A DNA stretch of 64,000 bases from the NCBI RefSeq assembly GCF_022230925.1, contig NZ_JAKKFH010000011.1, positions 292,437-356,436 on the forward strand. Direction: 5' to 3'. Shown piece by piece: positions 26,151 to 35,028 of the stretch. Numbering within the stretch: the stretch's first letter is position 1; each line of letters begins with the position of its first letter. The position numbers and the translations under genes were made by a program. The notes beneath the pieces are model-generated. The model had not been told where the DNA came from. It saw only the letters and a program-made list of their open reading frames with translations, and did not search any database. The DNA is from Micromonospora alfalfae (GTDB lineage Bacteria > Actinomycetota > Actinomycetes > Mycobacteriales > Micromonosporaceae).

Positions 26151-26505
26151 GACCTGCGGGTGCAGTAGCGCTTCGAGCGATCTGTTTTGCGTGGTCCAGT
26201 GCGGCCAGCAGGTGCACCTGGGCCCCGGTCGGCCCACTGCCGCGCAGTGTCCTGCCGTCGACCGCGATCACTCGTCTGCCGGCCCCGGTCAGACCCGCCC
26301 GGCTGAGCAGCCAGCAGCACCCGCAGCATCGAGGCGTCCGCGTCGACACCAGTCAGTACCCGGGACAGGGTGCTGTCGTCAGGTACCCGCAGGTCCGGAA
26401 CCCGGGCGAGGGCCCGCAGCAACGTGGTGCGTCCTGTTCCGACAGCGGCAAGATTCGCCGCCGCACCGATCGCGACTCCCGCCTGACAAGACGCCGTTGA
26501 CAAAC
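26151..26505 (-). pseudogene. ISAs1-family transposase remnant
   Basis: Two minus-strand frames together give the middle of an ISAs1 (DDE) transposase. One reads LARVPDLRVPDDSTLSRVL with GVDADASMLRVLLA; the next, in another frame, reads RRVIAVDGRTLRGS (first catalytic Asp region) and VHLLAALDHAKQI. The frame changes near 26330, and both the N-terminus and the larger part of the catalytic domain are missing. It begins directly behind the stop of the PIN-DUF7662 gene, so the element may have inserted there or helped mobilise it. Confidence 0.7.
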
Positions 26506-26608
26506 AGCGTAAGGCCTGGCCACCTGAACGACATCGATCAATGCCTTGACTCTATGCGCCGCCCTGCTCATGATTTACTGCGGCGGCTCAAAAGTGGGGG
26601 TAGATGCG

Positions 26609-28456
26609 ATGACGCAGGTAGAGCCACCGGCAGGAGGCCCCACATCAGCCGTCACCCTCAGCGAGCTTGGACAACCTGGCCGACTCGCGCGCGCCGGCCG
26701 AGGCACGAGGGACTGGCTGACACGTGGGGACCATCGGCGGGAACTGAGTAACGCGAGCCTTGGTTCGGTGCTCCTCGCTGTCGCGATGATCTGGCTGATT
26801 CCGCCGTACGCGATTCGCATCGTCACTGCCGGCGCCAAGACTGTGCCGATCGCCGACCCGGCCCACACCATCGTCGGTGACGTGGGTGACCCGACGGCCC
26901 AAGCATGGCTGGTGGGATGGGGTGGCCACGCTCTTACCCACGGCCTGCGTGGCCTGTGGGATACCAACGCTTTCTATCCCGACACGTACGGCCTGGCCCT
27001 GAACGACAGCCTGCTCGGCTATGCCCCGGCAGGGCTGATAGGCAGCGGTGTAGTCGGTGCCGTGCTGCGCTACAACATCCTGTTCGTGCTGGCTTTCGCG
27101 CTCGCCTTCCTCGGCGGCTACGCGCTCCTGCGCCAGCTCGGCGCGAACAAGGTCGCCGCCGCGGTAGCCGGGGCCGCTCTCGCCTACGCGCCCTGGCGCT
27201 ACGGCCACGACGGCCATTTGAATATTCTCTCCACTGGCGGAATCACTCTGGCCCTGGCGATGCTGGCGCGCGGCCACGGACTCTCGTTCACCCGCGGCTA
27301 CCTTGCCGAACGAGTCCGGCCGGGTTGGGCGTTCGCTGGCTGGCTGGTCGCGGCCTGGCAGGTCAGCCTAGGCTTCGGCGTGGGGCTGGGATTCGTATAC
27401 GTCCTCGCCGCCCTCTGCCTGATCACACTGATAGCTTGGCTGATCCACCGCCCACGCCTTAGCCGCCGGCTGATCGTCAGTGATCTGATCGGCGGGTTGG
27501 TCTTTACCGCAGTGACCGGATACTTCGCGTACGCGTACCAACACGTGCGCGAGCTCAACCCAAATGTCACCCGGGACTGGGACTACGTCGCGTTCTTCTC
27601 CCCGACACTGCGCGGGCTTCTCGTGGCGCCGCAGTCCTCGCTGCCCTGGGGCACCCTGCACAACAACGCCCGCACCGCTCTTGGTGACGTACCGACTGAG
27701 AAAGTGCTGCTATGCGGGTATGCACTGTATCTACTGGCCTTCGTCGGCCTGTTCCTATCCCGCTGGTCACCGGTGCAACGGCTTCTGCTGCTGTTGGGGA
27801 CGGTCGTCGGAGTGCTGTTCGCGCTGGGCACGAACGGGCCGATCTACCGCCTGCTCTATCTCTACGTGCCTGGGTTCGATGGATCCCGTACACCAGGCCG
27901 GTTGATCTTGTGGCCCACTCTCTGCCTGGCCATCCTCGCGGCCGGCCTGGTTACCCACCTGGCCGAGGTGGCTCGCAGGGACGCCAAGCCGAAATGGTCG
28001 GTGAGCGCGGCGCGGCTGCTGACCGTTCCGTTGCTGGTCCTCGTGCTAGCTGAGGGCCTGCCTGACCTGGGCCACCCCCGAACCCCAGCCGCACCGGCCG
28101 CGATGGCGCTAGCCTCCGCGCACGCTCCGATCATGGTATTGCCGTCCAACGACGGCATCGACCTCCACGTTCTACTCTGGTCGACCGACGGGTTTCCCAC
28201 CATGGTCAACGGTGCGGCCAGCTACACCACACCCAACCGTCAGGCGATCCGCGACGTTATGGCGACCTTCCCCAGCCAGCCGGCCTTGGATCGGTTGCAC
28301 GAGCTCGGCATCCGCAGCGTCGTCCTGCTGCGCGACCGGGTCCAAGGCACCCCGTACGAACCACTGCTTTACGCCCCGGACGTACCCGGCATCACCCGCC
28401 ATGACGTCGGGCCAGACGTGGTTTACACCATCGACACCAACACCAAGAACCCCTAA
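26609..28456 (+). CDS. Large polytopic membrane protein, GT-C/YfhO-like (615 aa)
   Basis: About 11-12 membrane helices from residue ~45 to ~480, then a soluble C-terminal domain of ~110 residues. The first extracytoplasmic loop carries conserved-looking acidic and aromatic residues (DTNAFYPDTYGLALNDSLL), and a later loop reads YAPWRYGHDGHLNILS. This resembles the layout of lipid-linked-sugar glycosyltransferases (GT-C fold) and YfhO-like proteins, but no family motif is certain. The ATG at 26609 lies in a stretch following AAAGTGGGGG. It follows the ISAs1 remnant and is not obviously in an operon. Confidence 0.65.
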   Translation: MTQVEPPAGGPTSAVTLSELGQPGRLARAGRGTRDWLTRGDHRRELSNASLGSVLLAVAMIWLIPPYAIRIVTAGAKTVPIADPAHTIVGDVGDPTAQAWLVGWGGHALTHGLRGLWDTNAFYPDTYGLALNDSLLGYAPAGLIGSGVVGAVLRYNILFVLAFALAFLGGYALLRQLGANKVAAAVAGAALAYAPWRYGHDGHLNILSTGGITLALAMLARGHGLSFTRGYLAERVRPGWAFAGWLVAAWQVSLGFGVGLGFVYVLAALCLITLIAWLIHRPRLSRRLIVSDLIGGLVFTAVTGYFAYAYQHVRELNPNVTRDWDYVAFFSPTLRGLLVAPQSSLPWGTLHNNARTALGDVPTEKVLLCGYALYLLAFVGLFLSRWSPVQRLLLLLGTVVGVLFALGTNGPIYRLLYLYVPGFDGSRTPGRLILWPTLCLAILAAGLVTHLAEVARRDAKPKWSVSAARLLTVPLLVLVLAEGLPDLGHPRTPAAPAAMALASAHAPIMVLPSNDGIDLHVLLWSTDGFPTMVNGAASYTTPNRQAIRDVMATFPSQPALDRLHELGIRSVVLLRDRVQGTPYEPLLYAPDVPGITRHDVGPDVVYTIDTNTKNP

Positions 28457-28555
28457 CGCCTCAGTTGACGGTGCCCGCCCGAATTCCACTCCTCGTGCCC
28501 GGCTTCAGTTCAACAGGGAAGCCGTTGTCGGTAAGGACCGATCGCTGACACACGC

Positions 28556-28630
28556 GTTGCCAGGGTCCTGGTGGGCTACGACGGATCATTTCCGGCCAGC
28601 GCGGCGATGGCGGTCACAAAAGCCCGCAGG
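28556..28630 (+). pseudogene. Fragment resembling the N-terminus of a universal stress protein
   Basis: A short stretch reads ARVLVGYDGSFPASAAMAV, which is the first strand and ATP-loop start of UspA-type proteins (V-G-x-D-G-S/A-x-x-S-x-A-A). The frame continues only as Arg-rich sequence and there is no start codon close by. It is listed as a tiny remnant with low confidence. Confidence 0.3.
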
Positions 28631-28685
28631 CCTCCAGAGCACAAAGCAACCGGTCGAGCGAGGAACCTGATGTCAGCCGAGCTGC

Positions 28686-29597
28686 TCAACCGCGCTTTGA
28701 AGCGGCGTCGGTCACAATCTGCCACATCTCGTAGTTCCCGCATTCTGCAGTGATCCCAGCCGTCGCCTGAGCCGCGGCGAAGAAGTCGTCGGCCATCGGC
28801 GAGGTGCGTGACGCCGCCATCGCGATGAATACCTGGTCGGGCGCCAAGTCCGAGACGGGCACGTAGCTGATGTCCGGCCGTGAGTAGAACACGGTCTCCG
28901 AACGCCCCACGAACGAGATGCCGCGGCCGGCCGCGACGTGCTCGAGCTTTTCCTCCACCCCGCGCACCCGGAGCCCGGAGTCGGGGTGCGGGCGCCTGGT
29001 GGGCTGCGTGCTCGCGTCGGCATGCCAGATCAGCGGCTCACCGGCCAGGTCGTCCTCGGTGACCTCCTCCTTTCCGGCCAACCGGTGATCGGCGGGCAGC
29101 GCCACCATGAGCGGCTCGGTGTAGAGGGGAGTCAGGCGCAGGCCGGTCTCGTCGATGGGCAGCCGTACATAGCCGACGTCGACGCGGCCGTCGAGCAGCA
29201 TCGGGACCTGGTCGTCCCATTCCATGCGCTGCACGTCCACGACCACGTCCGGATGGCGGCCACCGAACTCCCGCGCCGCGGGAATGACCGGGATGCCGGC
29301 CCGAAAACCGATCACCAGCCGCTGGCCGCCACGGGCGGTCTCAGACACCCGGCGCCGGACCGCGTGCGCGGAGGCGAGCAGCGGACCGGCGTCGTCTAGG
29401 AGTTGTCGGCCCGCGTCGGTCAGCGTGACGCCGTGGCTGTCCCTGATGAACAGGGAGGCGCCGAGATCCTGTTCGAGCGCGCGGATCTGCCGGCTAAGCG
29501 CCGGCTGCGCGATGTGCAGCTCGTCGGCGGCGCGGCCGAAGTGCAGCCTGTTGGCGACGGCGACGAAGTAGCGCAGCTTGCGCAGGTCCAGATCCAT
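28686..29597 (-). CDS. LysR-family transcriptional regulator (303 aa)
   Basis: The N-terminal helix-turn-helix is typical of LysR (MDLDLRKLRYFVAVANRLHF, GRAADELHIAQPALSRQIRAL, then LEQDLGASLFIRDSHGVTLT). The C-terminal ~210 residues are the periplasmic-binding-like effector domain. Full family length. It is divergent from the SDR gene at 29818 with a 220-base spacer, the classic LysR layout, so it probably controls that gene and perhaps the oxidoreductase series that follows. The inducer is unknown. Confidence 0.93.
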   Translation of the reverse strand: MDLDLRKLRYFVAVANRLHFGRAADELHIAQPALSRQIRALEQDLGASLFIRDSHGVTLTDAGRQLLDDAGPLLASAHAVRRRVSETARGGQRLVIGFRAGIPVIPAAREFGGRHPDVVVDVQRMEWDDQVPMLLDGRVDVGYVRLPIDETGLRLTPLYTEPLMVALPADHRLAGKEEVTEDDLAGEPLIWHADASTQPTRRPHPDSGLRVRGVEEKLEHVAAGRGISFVGRSETVFYSRPDISYVPVSDLAPDQVFIAMAASRTSPMADDFFAAAQATAGITAECGNYEMWQIVTDAASKRG

Positions 29598-29817
29598 AGC
29601 GCCTCCAGGTCCGGCAATGCCTCGAGGGTATCACCACGGCTGAAACAGGTATTGGACAGCCGTTCCGGCCAATGGCATCGTTCATGACAGCCGAGAGAAA
29701 TCGGTACAAGAATTCGGGATCGACATTTGATGGCAGGCCTAAAACCAGGATGAGCACATCAATAATTGGGCCTCTTCCGTTCCCGTTTCGGAAACCCATC
29801 AATTCAAAGGAGTGACC
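29598..29817. promoter_or_regulatory. Divergent LysR/SDR control region
   Basis: 220 bases between divergent starts, slightly AT-richer than the flanks around 29690-29770. LysR proteins usually bind a T-N11-A site in such spacers; I did not find one clear site. AAAGGAG at 29806-29812 is the ribosome-binding site that places the SDR start at the GTG of 29818. Confidence 0.5.
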
Positions 29818-30552
29818 GTGGGAAAGCTCGATGGCAAGGTCGCGGTGATCACCGGTGGATCCACCGGCCTGGCGCTGGCCGGAGCCAAGCTGTTCGTCGA
29901 GGAAGGAGCATATGTCTTCATCCAGGCCCGGCGGCAGGCAGCGCTGGACGACGCCGTCAGGCTGATCGGCCGCAACGTGACCGCCGTCCAGGGTGACGCG
30001 TCCGACCTGGACGACCTGGAGCGCTTGTACGACACCGTCAAGCGGGAAAAGGGCTCGATCGACGTGCTGTGGGCCAGCGCCGGATTCGGCGAACCTGGTG
30101 TCCTCGGCGAGATCACCGAGGAACAGTTCGAACGCGCCTTCTCGCTCAACGCACGCGGAACCCTGTTCACCGTGCAGAAGGCCCTGCCACTGATCAACAA
30201 CCACGGCTCGATCCTCATGACCGGTTCCAACGCGTCCCTCGGCGCCTTCCCCGGCTGGAGCCTCTACGCGGGAAGCAAAGCCGTCCAGCAGGCCTGGGCC
30301 CGTGTCTGGCTCAACGAGCTGCGCGACCGCAAGATCCGGGTGAACGTCCTGACCCCCGGCCAGGTCGGCACCGCCAAGCAGGAAGAGCTGTTCGACGAGG
30401 CGACGAGGGCCGCATTCGAGTCCCTCATCCCCCGCGGAACGATGGGCCGTCCCGAAGAGATAGCCAGCATCGCCCTGTTCCTCGCCTCCGACGACTCCAG
30501 CTACGTCAACGGTCTGGAACTGGTCGCCGACGGCGGCACCACCGCTATCTGA
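29818..30552 (+). CDS. Short-chain dehydrogenase/reductase (244 aa)
   Basis: Classical SDR of normal length. NAD(P) loop TGGSTGLALAGAKLF, the catalytic Ser in ILMTGSNAS, and Tyr/Lys in YAGSKAVQQ (YxxxK). The C-terminal block is NGLELVADGGT. It reduces or oxidises an alcohol/carbonyl pair; the substrate is not predictable. The GTG at 29818, 5 bases behind AAGGAG, is preferred over the GTG at 29812. It is the first gene of a plus-strand oxidoreductase series probably controlled by the LysR protein. Confidence 0.92.
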   Translation: MGKLDGKVAVITGGSTGLALAGAKLFVEEGAYVFIQARRQAALDDAVRLIGRNVTAVQGDASDLDDLERLYDTVKREKGSIDVLWASAGFGEPGVLGEITEEQFERAFSLNARGTLFTVQKALPLINNHGSILMTGSNASLGAFPGWSLYAGSKAVQQAWARVWLNELRDRKIRVNVLTPGQVGTAKQEELFDEATRAAFESLIPRGTMGRPEEIASIALFLASDDSSYVNGLELVADGGTTAI

Positions 30553-30623
30553 ACCACGCACCAAGAAGTCAGAGCGGCGCCTGGAGAACAGGCGCCTCGA
30601 GCACAGAGAAAGAGGCACACCTC

Positions 30624-31247
30624 ATGAGCAGCGTCACGTTCATCGGTGCGGGGAACATGGCCCGCACGATCGGCACGCTCGCTGTAGCGGGCGGCAACTC
30701 CGTCGAGATCATGGCACGTGATCGCTCCAAGGCCGAGGGCCTGGCCAAGGCTCTGGGCGGCGGCACGACAACGGGCGAGTGGGGCGCCGTCCCGTCCGGG
30801 GACATCGTCATCACGGCCGTGTTGTACGCCGGTGTCGTTTCGACCGTCGCCCAGTACGGAGACGCCCTCGCGGGCAAGACCATCGTCGACATCAGCAACC
30901 CCTTCAACGCCGCGTTCGACGGCCTGGTCCACAGCGAGGCGACCTCGATCGCGCAGGAGGTCGCCAAGGTGGCCCCGGCCAGCGCCAGCGTGTTCAAGGC
31001 CTTCAACACCATCTTCCGTGGCGTTCTGGAGAACGGCCGGCCCGACGTTTTCTTCGCCGGTGACGACCCGCGGGCCAAGGCGGACGTGGCGGCATTCATC
31101 GAGAGCCTCGGCCTGCGCCCGCTGGACGTCGGCGGCCTGAAGATGGCGCACTGGCTCGAAGGAGCGGGAGTGCTCACGGTAGGCCTCGCCGGCAACGGGA
31201 TCGGCCACGGGAACTTCGCCCTGGGCGTCAACGAGTTCACGGGCTGA
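30624..31247 (+). CDS. F420-dependent NADP reductase-like protein, paralogue 1 (207 aa)
   Basis: NAD(P)-binding protein of the Fno/F420-oxidoreductase type (PF03807-like). The N-terminal Rossmann motif is FIGAGNMARTIGTLAV, followed by DIVITAVLYAGV, TIVDISNPF, and SVFKAFNTIF, the KAFNT motif characteristic of this family. Such proteins move hydride between F420 and NADP, though many relatives have unknown partners. It is a near-copy in length and sequence of the gene at 31863 (same 207 aa, same closing block SLGLRPLDVGGL), so the two arose by tandem duplication. Confidence 0.85.
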   Translation: MSSVTFIGAGNMARTIGTLAVAGGNSVEIMARDRSKAEGLAKALGGGTTTGEWGAVPSGDIVITAVLYAGVVSTVAQYGDALAGKTIVDISNPFNAAFDGLVHSEATSIAQEVAKVAPASASVFKAFNTIFRGVLENGRPDVFFAGDDPRAKADVAAFIESLGLRPLDVGGLKMAHWLEGAGVLTVGLAGNGIGHGNFALGVNEFTG

Positions 31248-31382
31248 CCCAGCTGCCCCCTGGGGGTCACCAAGAAGTCGGCGAACAGAATGCCGTGCGC
31301 TCTGGTTGGTTGACGGACCACCGGCTCGCCGCTGTCAGACATCAACAGTGGCGAAGGGATTCGCCCGAGGAGGCTCAACGCA

Positions 31383-31769
31383 GTGCAGCTCGGTTTCGTG
31401 CTTCCTGTTGTCGGGCCCGCTATCAGCGACGCGATGCGCCGGGTCGGCCGCAGCGGGGTGGGCTGGCTCTGGGTCGAAGGGCCGGCGCCCGCTGCGTCGT
31501 TCAGTAGTCAGGACGAGGGTGCCGGCCGCCTGTGGTCGATCGCGCGTCGAGCGGCGGAGGACGCCGATCGCGACCCCGACGCACTCAAGACGGCCATGCG
31601 GATCAACCTCGATCCGGGCAAGTCCGTGGACTCGGTCGCGGACCAGCTGAAGCGGTACGCCGAGTCCGGTGTTGACGAGGCGCACTTCGATGCCTTGGCG
31701 ATGTTCACCAGCCTTGACCAGCTGCTCGACTTCACCGCCGAGGTGGTCGCGCGTACCGGCCGGTTGTGA
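31383..31769 (+). pseudogene. Internally deleted luciferase-like (F420-class) monooxygenase
   Basis: The first ~15 residues (MQLGFVLPVVGPAIS) match the start of LLM-class flavin/F420-dependent oxidoreductases. From residue ~45 the sequence jumps to the C-terminal end of that family (LWSIARRAAEDADRDPDALK, then SVADQLKRYAESGVDEAHFD). About 150-200 residues, including the cofactor-binding core, are missing although the frame stays open. At 128 aa it is less than half of normal length. The GTG at 31383 is the likely original start. It probably makes no active enzyme. Confidence 0.65.
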
Positions 31770-31862
31770 CCACCTAAGAAGCGACCAGCCAGTAAACGAC
31801 CACCTAAGAAACGACGGACGGGCAAGCCGTTCGATTCAGACCAGAGGAAAGGAGTACTCATC

Positions 31863-32486
31863 ATGAGCAGCATCAGTTTCATCGGCCTGGGGGGCATGGC
31901 CCACGCCATCGCCTCACGCGCGGTATCGGGCGGCCACTCCGTCCAACTCATCGGTCGCGACCCGGCCAAGGCCAAAGGCCTTGCCGCCGAGCTCGGCGTC
32001 GGGGCCACGGCGGGGACTTTCGGCGCCGTCCCTGTGGGCGACATCGTCGTCCTCGCCGTGCCGTACGCCAGCGCCGTGCCGGTCATCGCCCAGTACGGGG
32101 AAGCCTTGGCCGGCAAGGTCATCATCGACATCTCCAACACCTTCAACGCCGACGCCACCGAGCTTGTCACTCCTGAGGGCACGTCCGGTGCGCAGGAGAT
32201 CGTCAAGGCGGCCCCGGCGAGCGCGCACGTCGTGAAGGCGTTCAACACCGTCTTCGGCCACGTCCTGGTCCAGGAGCGTCCGTTGGACGTGTTCTTCGCC
32301 GGAGACGACGCACGGGCCAAGGCGAGCGTGTCGGCGTTCATCGAGAGCCTCGGGCTGCGTCCCCTCGATGTCGGCGGCCTGGAGATGGCCCGCTGGCTGG
32401 AAGGGGTCGGGCCGCTGCTGATGGGCCTGGCCCGGAACGGCGCGGGGACCTTCGACGTCGCTCTCGGCGTCGACTTCCCCCGCTGA
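31863..32486 (+). CDS. F420-dependent NADP reductase-like protein, paralogue 2 (207 aa)
   Basis: Same family and length as paralogue 1. Rossmann motif FIGLGGMAHAIASRAV, then DIVVLAVPYASAV, VIIDISNTF and HVVKAFNTVFG (KAFNT motif). AAAGGAG lies before the ATG. Because its neighbours include a luciferase-like remnant of the F420 class, a link to F420 chemistry is plausible but unproven. The closing block SLGLRPLDVGGL is shared exactly with paralogue 1, indicating a recent duplication. Confidence 0.86.
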   Translation: MSSISFIGLGGMAHAIASRAVSGGHSVQLIGRDPAKAKGLAAELGVGATAGTFGAVPVGDIVVLAVPYASAVPVIAQYGEALAGKVIIDISNTFNADATELVTPEGTSGAQEIVKAAPASAHVVKAFNTVFGHVLVQERPLDVFFAGDDARAKASVSAFIESLGLRPLDVGGLEMARWLEGVGPLLMGLARNGAGTFDVALGVDFPR

Positions 32487-32553
32487 GCCACCCCGGCTGA
32501 GCCCACCCCGCACCACCAACGCTTCCCCCGCATCACTCACAAGGAGTAGTACC

Positions 32554-33498
32554 GTGCGCGTCTTCGTCACTGGCGGGACCGGCCATTCCGGTTCGTACAT
32601 CATCCCGGAGCTCGTCACCGCCGGGCACGAGGTCACCGGCCTGGCCCGCTCGGACACCGCAGCGGCGGCGCTATCCGCGCTCGGCGCGAAGATACGCCGC
32701 GGCGACCTCCAGGACCTCGAGGGGCTCAAGGAGGCTGCTGCGGACTCCGACGGCGTCATCCACGTCGCGCACCGGCAGGACCTGCTCCCGTCCGGCGGGG
32801 TGGCCGCCGTGGCCGCCGCGGAGCTCCCGATCATGCTCGCGTACGGCGAGGCTCTCGCGGGGACCGGAAAGCCGCTGGTCGCGGCGGGGAGCATCGGCTC
32901 GCCCGGCAGCGGGAGGGACCTGGGCCGGCCGGGCACCGAGGACGACCCGGCCCTTCCCGTCGGCGACGAGCACAAGGGCACCCTGCGGGCCCGTAACGTC
33001 GTGGAGACCGCCATCATCGGGCTCGCCGAGCAGAACGTGCGGTCCTCGGTCGTGCGGATCGCCAACATCGCGCACAGCACGACCGACCAGGGGGGCTTCC
33101 TCCCCGCCCTGATCGCGCTCGCGAAGGAGAAGGGCTTCGCCGGCTACCCCGGAGACGGCGAGAACCGGTGGAACGCCGTGCACGCGCGTGACGCCGCCTC
33201 CTTGTTCCGCCTGGCGCTGGAGAAGGGCCCGGCTGGCAGCTACTGGCACGCGGTCGAGGACGGAGGCATCCCGTTCCGCGAGATCGCCGAAGCCATCGCC
33301 AGCCGCCTGGGCGTGCCCGCCGTGAGCGTCCCCCTGGACGAGCTGATGCTGCCGGGATACTTCGGGTTCCTCACGAACGTCGCCACGCAGAGCTACCCGA
33401 CGTCCAACCTCATCACCCGCCGCACCCTCGGCTGGGAACCCGCTCAGCCCCGCCTCCTCGCCGATCTGGACAACGGCCACTACTTCTCCGCTACCTGA
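32554..33498 (+). CDS. NAD-dependent epimerase/dehydratase-like SDR (314 aa)
   Basis: Extended/atypical SDR with the N-terminal motif VFVTGGTGHSGSYIIPEL (TGxxGxxG), followed by GAKIRRGDLQD and GVIHVAHRQD. The usual YxxxK is not clear, which places it with atypical extended SDRs of unknown substrate. AAGGAG precedes the GTG start. It belongs to the same-strand series with the F420-reductase-like genes (67 bases after the previous stop) and probably shares their transcript. Confidence 0.88.
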   Translation: MRVFVTGGTGHSGSYIIPELVTAGHEVTGLARSDTAAAALSALGAKIRRGDLQDLEGLKEAAADSDGVIHVAHRQDLLPSGGVAAVAAAELPIMLAYGEALAGTGKPLVAAGSIGSPGSGRDLGRPGTEDDPALPVGDEHKGTLRARNVVETAIIGLAEQNVRSSVVRIANIAHSTTDQGGFLPALIALAKEKGFAGYPGDGENRWNAVHARDAASLFRLALEKGPAGSYWHAVEDGGIPFREIAEAIASRLGVPAVSVPLDELMLPGYFGFLTNVATQSYPTSNLITRRTLGWEPAQPRLLADLDNGHYFSAT

Positions 33499-33568
33499 CA
33501 GCAGGAACCCCCATCGCAACGCGTCCGGCATGACAAGGACAAGGCCCTACTGGCAGGACATCGAGAAC

Positions 33569-34237
33569 ATGACAACCGTGGGATTCATCGGAAGCGGATC
33601 CATCGGCAGCACCATCGCGCGGCTCGCCGTCGCGGCCGGCCACCAGGTCGTGCTCAGCAACTCACGCGGTCCCGAGACGCTCGCGAACACGGTGGCGGAA
33701 CTGGGGCCGCGGGCCTCCGCGGCGACGCGCGAAGAAGCCGCGGCGGCCGGTGGCATCGTCGTGGTCACGGTGCCGGTTACGGCTTTCCACGACGTCCCCG
33801 CCGCGCCGCTGGCGGGGAAGACGGTCATCGACACCTGCAACTACGGCCCCGATCGTGACGGGCACATCCCCGAGCTCGACGGCACGTCGCTCACCTCCAG
33901 CGAGCTGCTGCTGCGGTACGCCCCGGACGCCGAGCTCGTGAAGGCGTTCAACACCATCTATTTCAAGCACCTGCTCTCACTCGCCCGCCCGGCGGGGGCG
34001 GCCGACCGCTCATACCTGCCGATCGCCGGCGACTCCGCACCCGCGAAGGCAGCGGTGACCGAATTCATCGCCTCCATCGGGTACGGCGTGGTGGACGCGG
34101 GACCACTGGCCGACAGCTGGCGGCAGGCGACGGGCACGCCTGTGTGGGGAATCCCGTACGGGCCGGCCTCGAGCGAGAAGGGCCGGCCAGCCGGCGCGGA
34201 CGCCATCCGCGCGGCACTGGCCACCGCAACGCGATAA
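33569..34237 (+). CDS. F420-dependent NADP reductase-like protein, paralogue 3 (222 aa)
   Basis: Third member of the same family, more diverged. VGFIGSGSIGSTIARLAVAA is the Rossmann motif, SNSRGPETLA follows, then TVIDTCNYG and ELVKAFNTIYF (KAFNT motif). The C-terminal part is longer, ending with a GIPYGPASSEKGR stretch. The ATG at 33569 is preferred over an upstream in-frame ATG at 33530, because the Rossmann fold begins directly after it. Last gene of the plus-strand series; a hairpin follows. Confidence 0.85.
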   Translation: MTTVGFIGSGSIGSTIARLAVAAGHQVVLSNSRGPETLANTVAELGPRASAATREEAAAAGGIVVVTVPVTAFHDVPAAPLAGKTVIDTCNYGPDRDGHIPELDGTSLTSSELLLRYAPDAELVKAFNTIYFKHLLSLARPAGAADRSYLPIAGDSAPAKAAVTEFIASIGYGVVDAGPLADSWRQATGTPVWGIPYGPASSEKGRPAGADAIRAALATATR

Positions 34238-34318
34238 CCGCAAGCTGGCGGGCCGCGGCCCGCACCTCACCCGTGGCAGCGCTCGGGGCGGAGTGACGAC
34301 CGCCCGTCGCTGACGCTG

Positions 34319-34359
34319 ACGGCGACGCCCGTGCACAGCCTGTACACGGGCGTCGCCGT
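34319..34359. terminator. Bidirectional hairpin between convergent operons
   Basis: A perfect 15-base stem (ACGGCGACGCCCGTG / CACGGGCGTCGCCGT) with an 11-base loop lies between the end of the oxidoreductase series (34237) and the end of the response regulator gene (34369). Symmetric position suggests it terminates both. Confidence 0.75.
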
Positions 34360-34368
34360 GCGAAACCC

Positions 34369-35028
34369 TCAGGTCACCAGCCCGTTGCGGTAGGCGTAGA
34401 CCACCGCCTGCACGCGGTCGCGCAGGCCGAGCTTGGCCAGGAGGCGCGACACGTACGTCTTGACCGTCTCCTGGCTGATCACCAGGGCCGCGGCGATCTC
34501 GCCGTTCGACAGGCCGTCGGCGATCAGACGCAGCACCTCCAGCTCGCGCCGGGTCAGCGCCGTGTCGCCGGGGGCACCCTCGGTGGGCCGGATCCGCGTC
34601 GCGTACCTGCCGACGAGCTGCCTGGTCACCTCGGGCGCCAGCAGCGCCGCCCCGGAGGCGACAGTGCGGATGCCGTTCAGCAGCTGCGCCGCCGGGGCGT
34701 CCTTGAGCAGGAACCCGCTCGCCCCGGCGCGCAGCGCCTCGTAGACGTACTCGTCCAGGTTGAACGTGGTCACCACGAGCACCTTGACGGGACGCGCCAC
34801 CCCGGCGCCGGCCAGCAGGCGGGTCGCCTCGATACCGTCGAGCACCGGCATCCGGACATCCATCACCACGACGTCCGGGTTCAGTCGCCCAGCGAGGTCG
34901 ACGGCGGCCCGCCCGTCCTCGCACTCGCCGACCACCTCGAGGTCGGGCTGGGCGTCGATGATCGTCGCGAACCCGGTGCGGATCAGCGCCTGGTCGTCGC
35001 ACACCAGGACCCGGATCGGCGCACTCAC
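34369..35028 (-). CDS. NarL/LuxR-type response regulator (219 aa)
   Basis: Receiver domain with Asp11/Asp12 acidic pair, phospho-acceptor Asp57 in VVVMDVRMP, conserved Thr in VVTTFN and Lys in FLLKDAP, followed by a LuxR helix-turn-helix (LTRRELEVLRLIADGLSNGE ... SQETVKTYVSRLLAKLGLRD). Partner of the histidine kinase upstream, whose stop it overlaps by 4 bases (GTGA at 35025-35028). Targets are unknown; the CPBP gene of the same operon is a candidate. Confidence 0.94.
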   Translation of the reverse strand: MSAPIRVLVCDDQALIRTGFATIIDAQPDLEVVGECEDGRAAVDLAGRLNPDVVVMDVRMPVLDGIEATRLLAGAGVARPVKVLVVTTFNLDEYVYEALRAGASGFLLKDAPAAQLLNGIRTVASGAALLAPEVTRQLVGRYATRIRPTEGAPGDTALTRRELEVLRLIADGLSNGEIAAALVISQETVKTYVSRLLAKLGLRDRVQAVVYAYRNGLVT

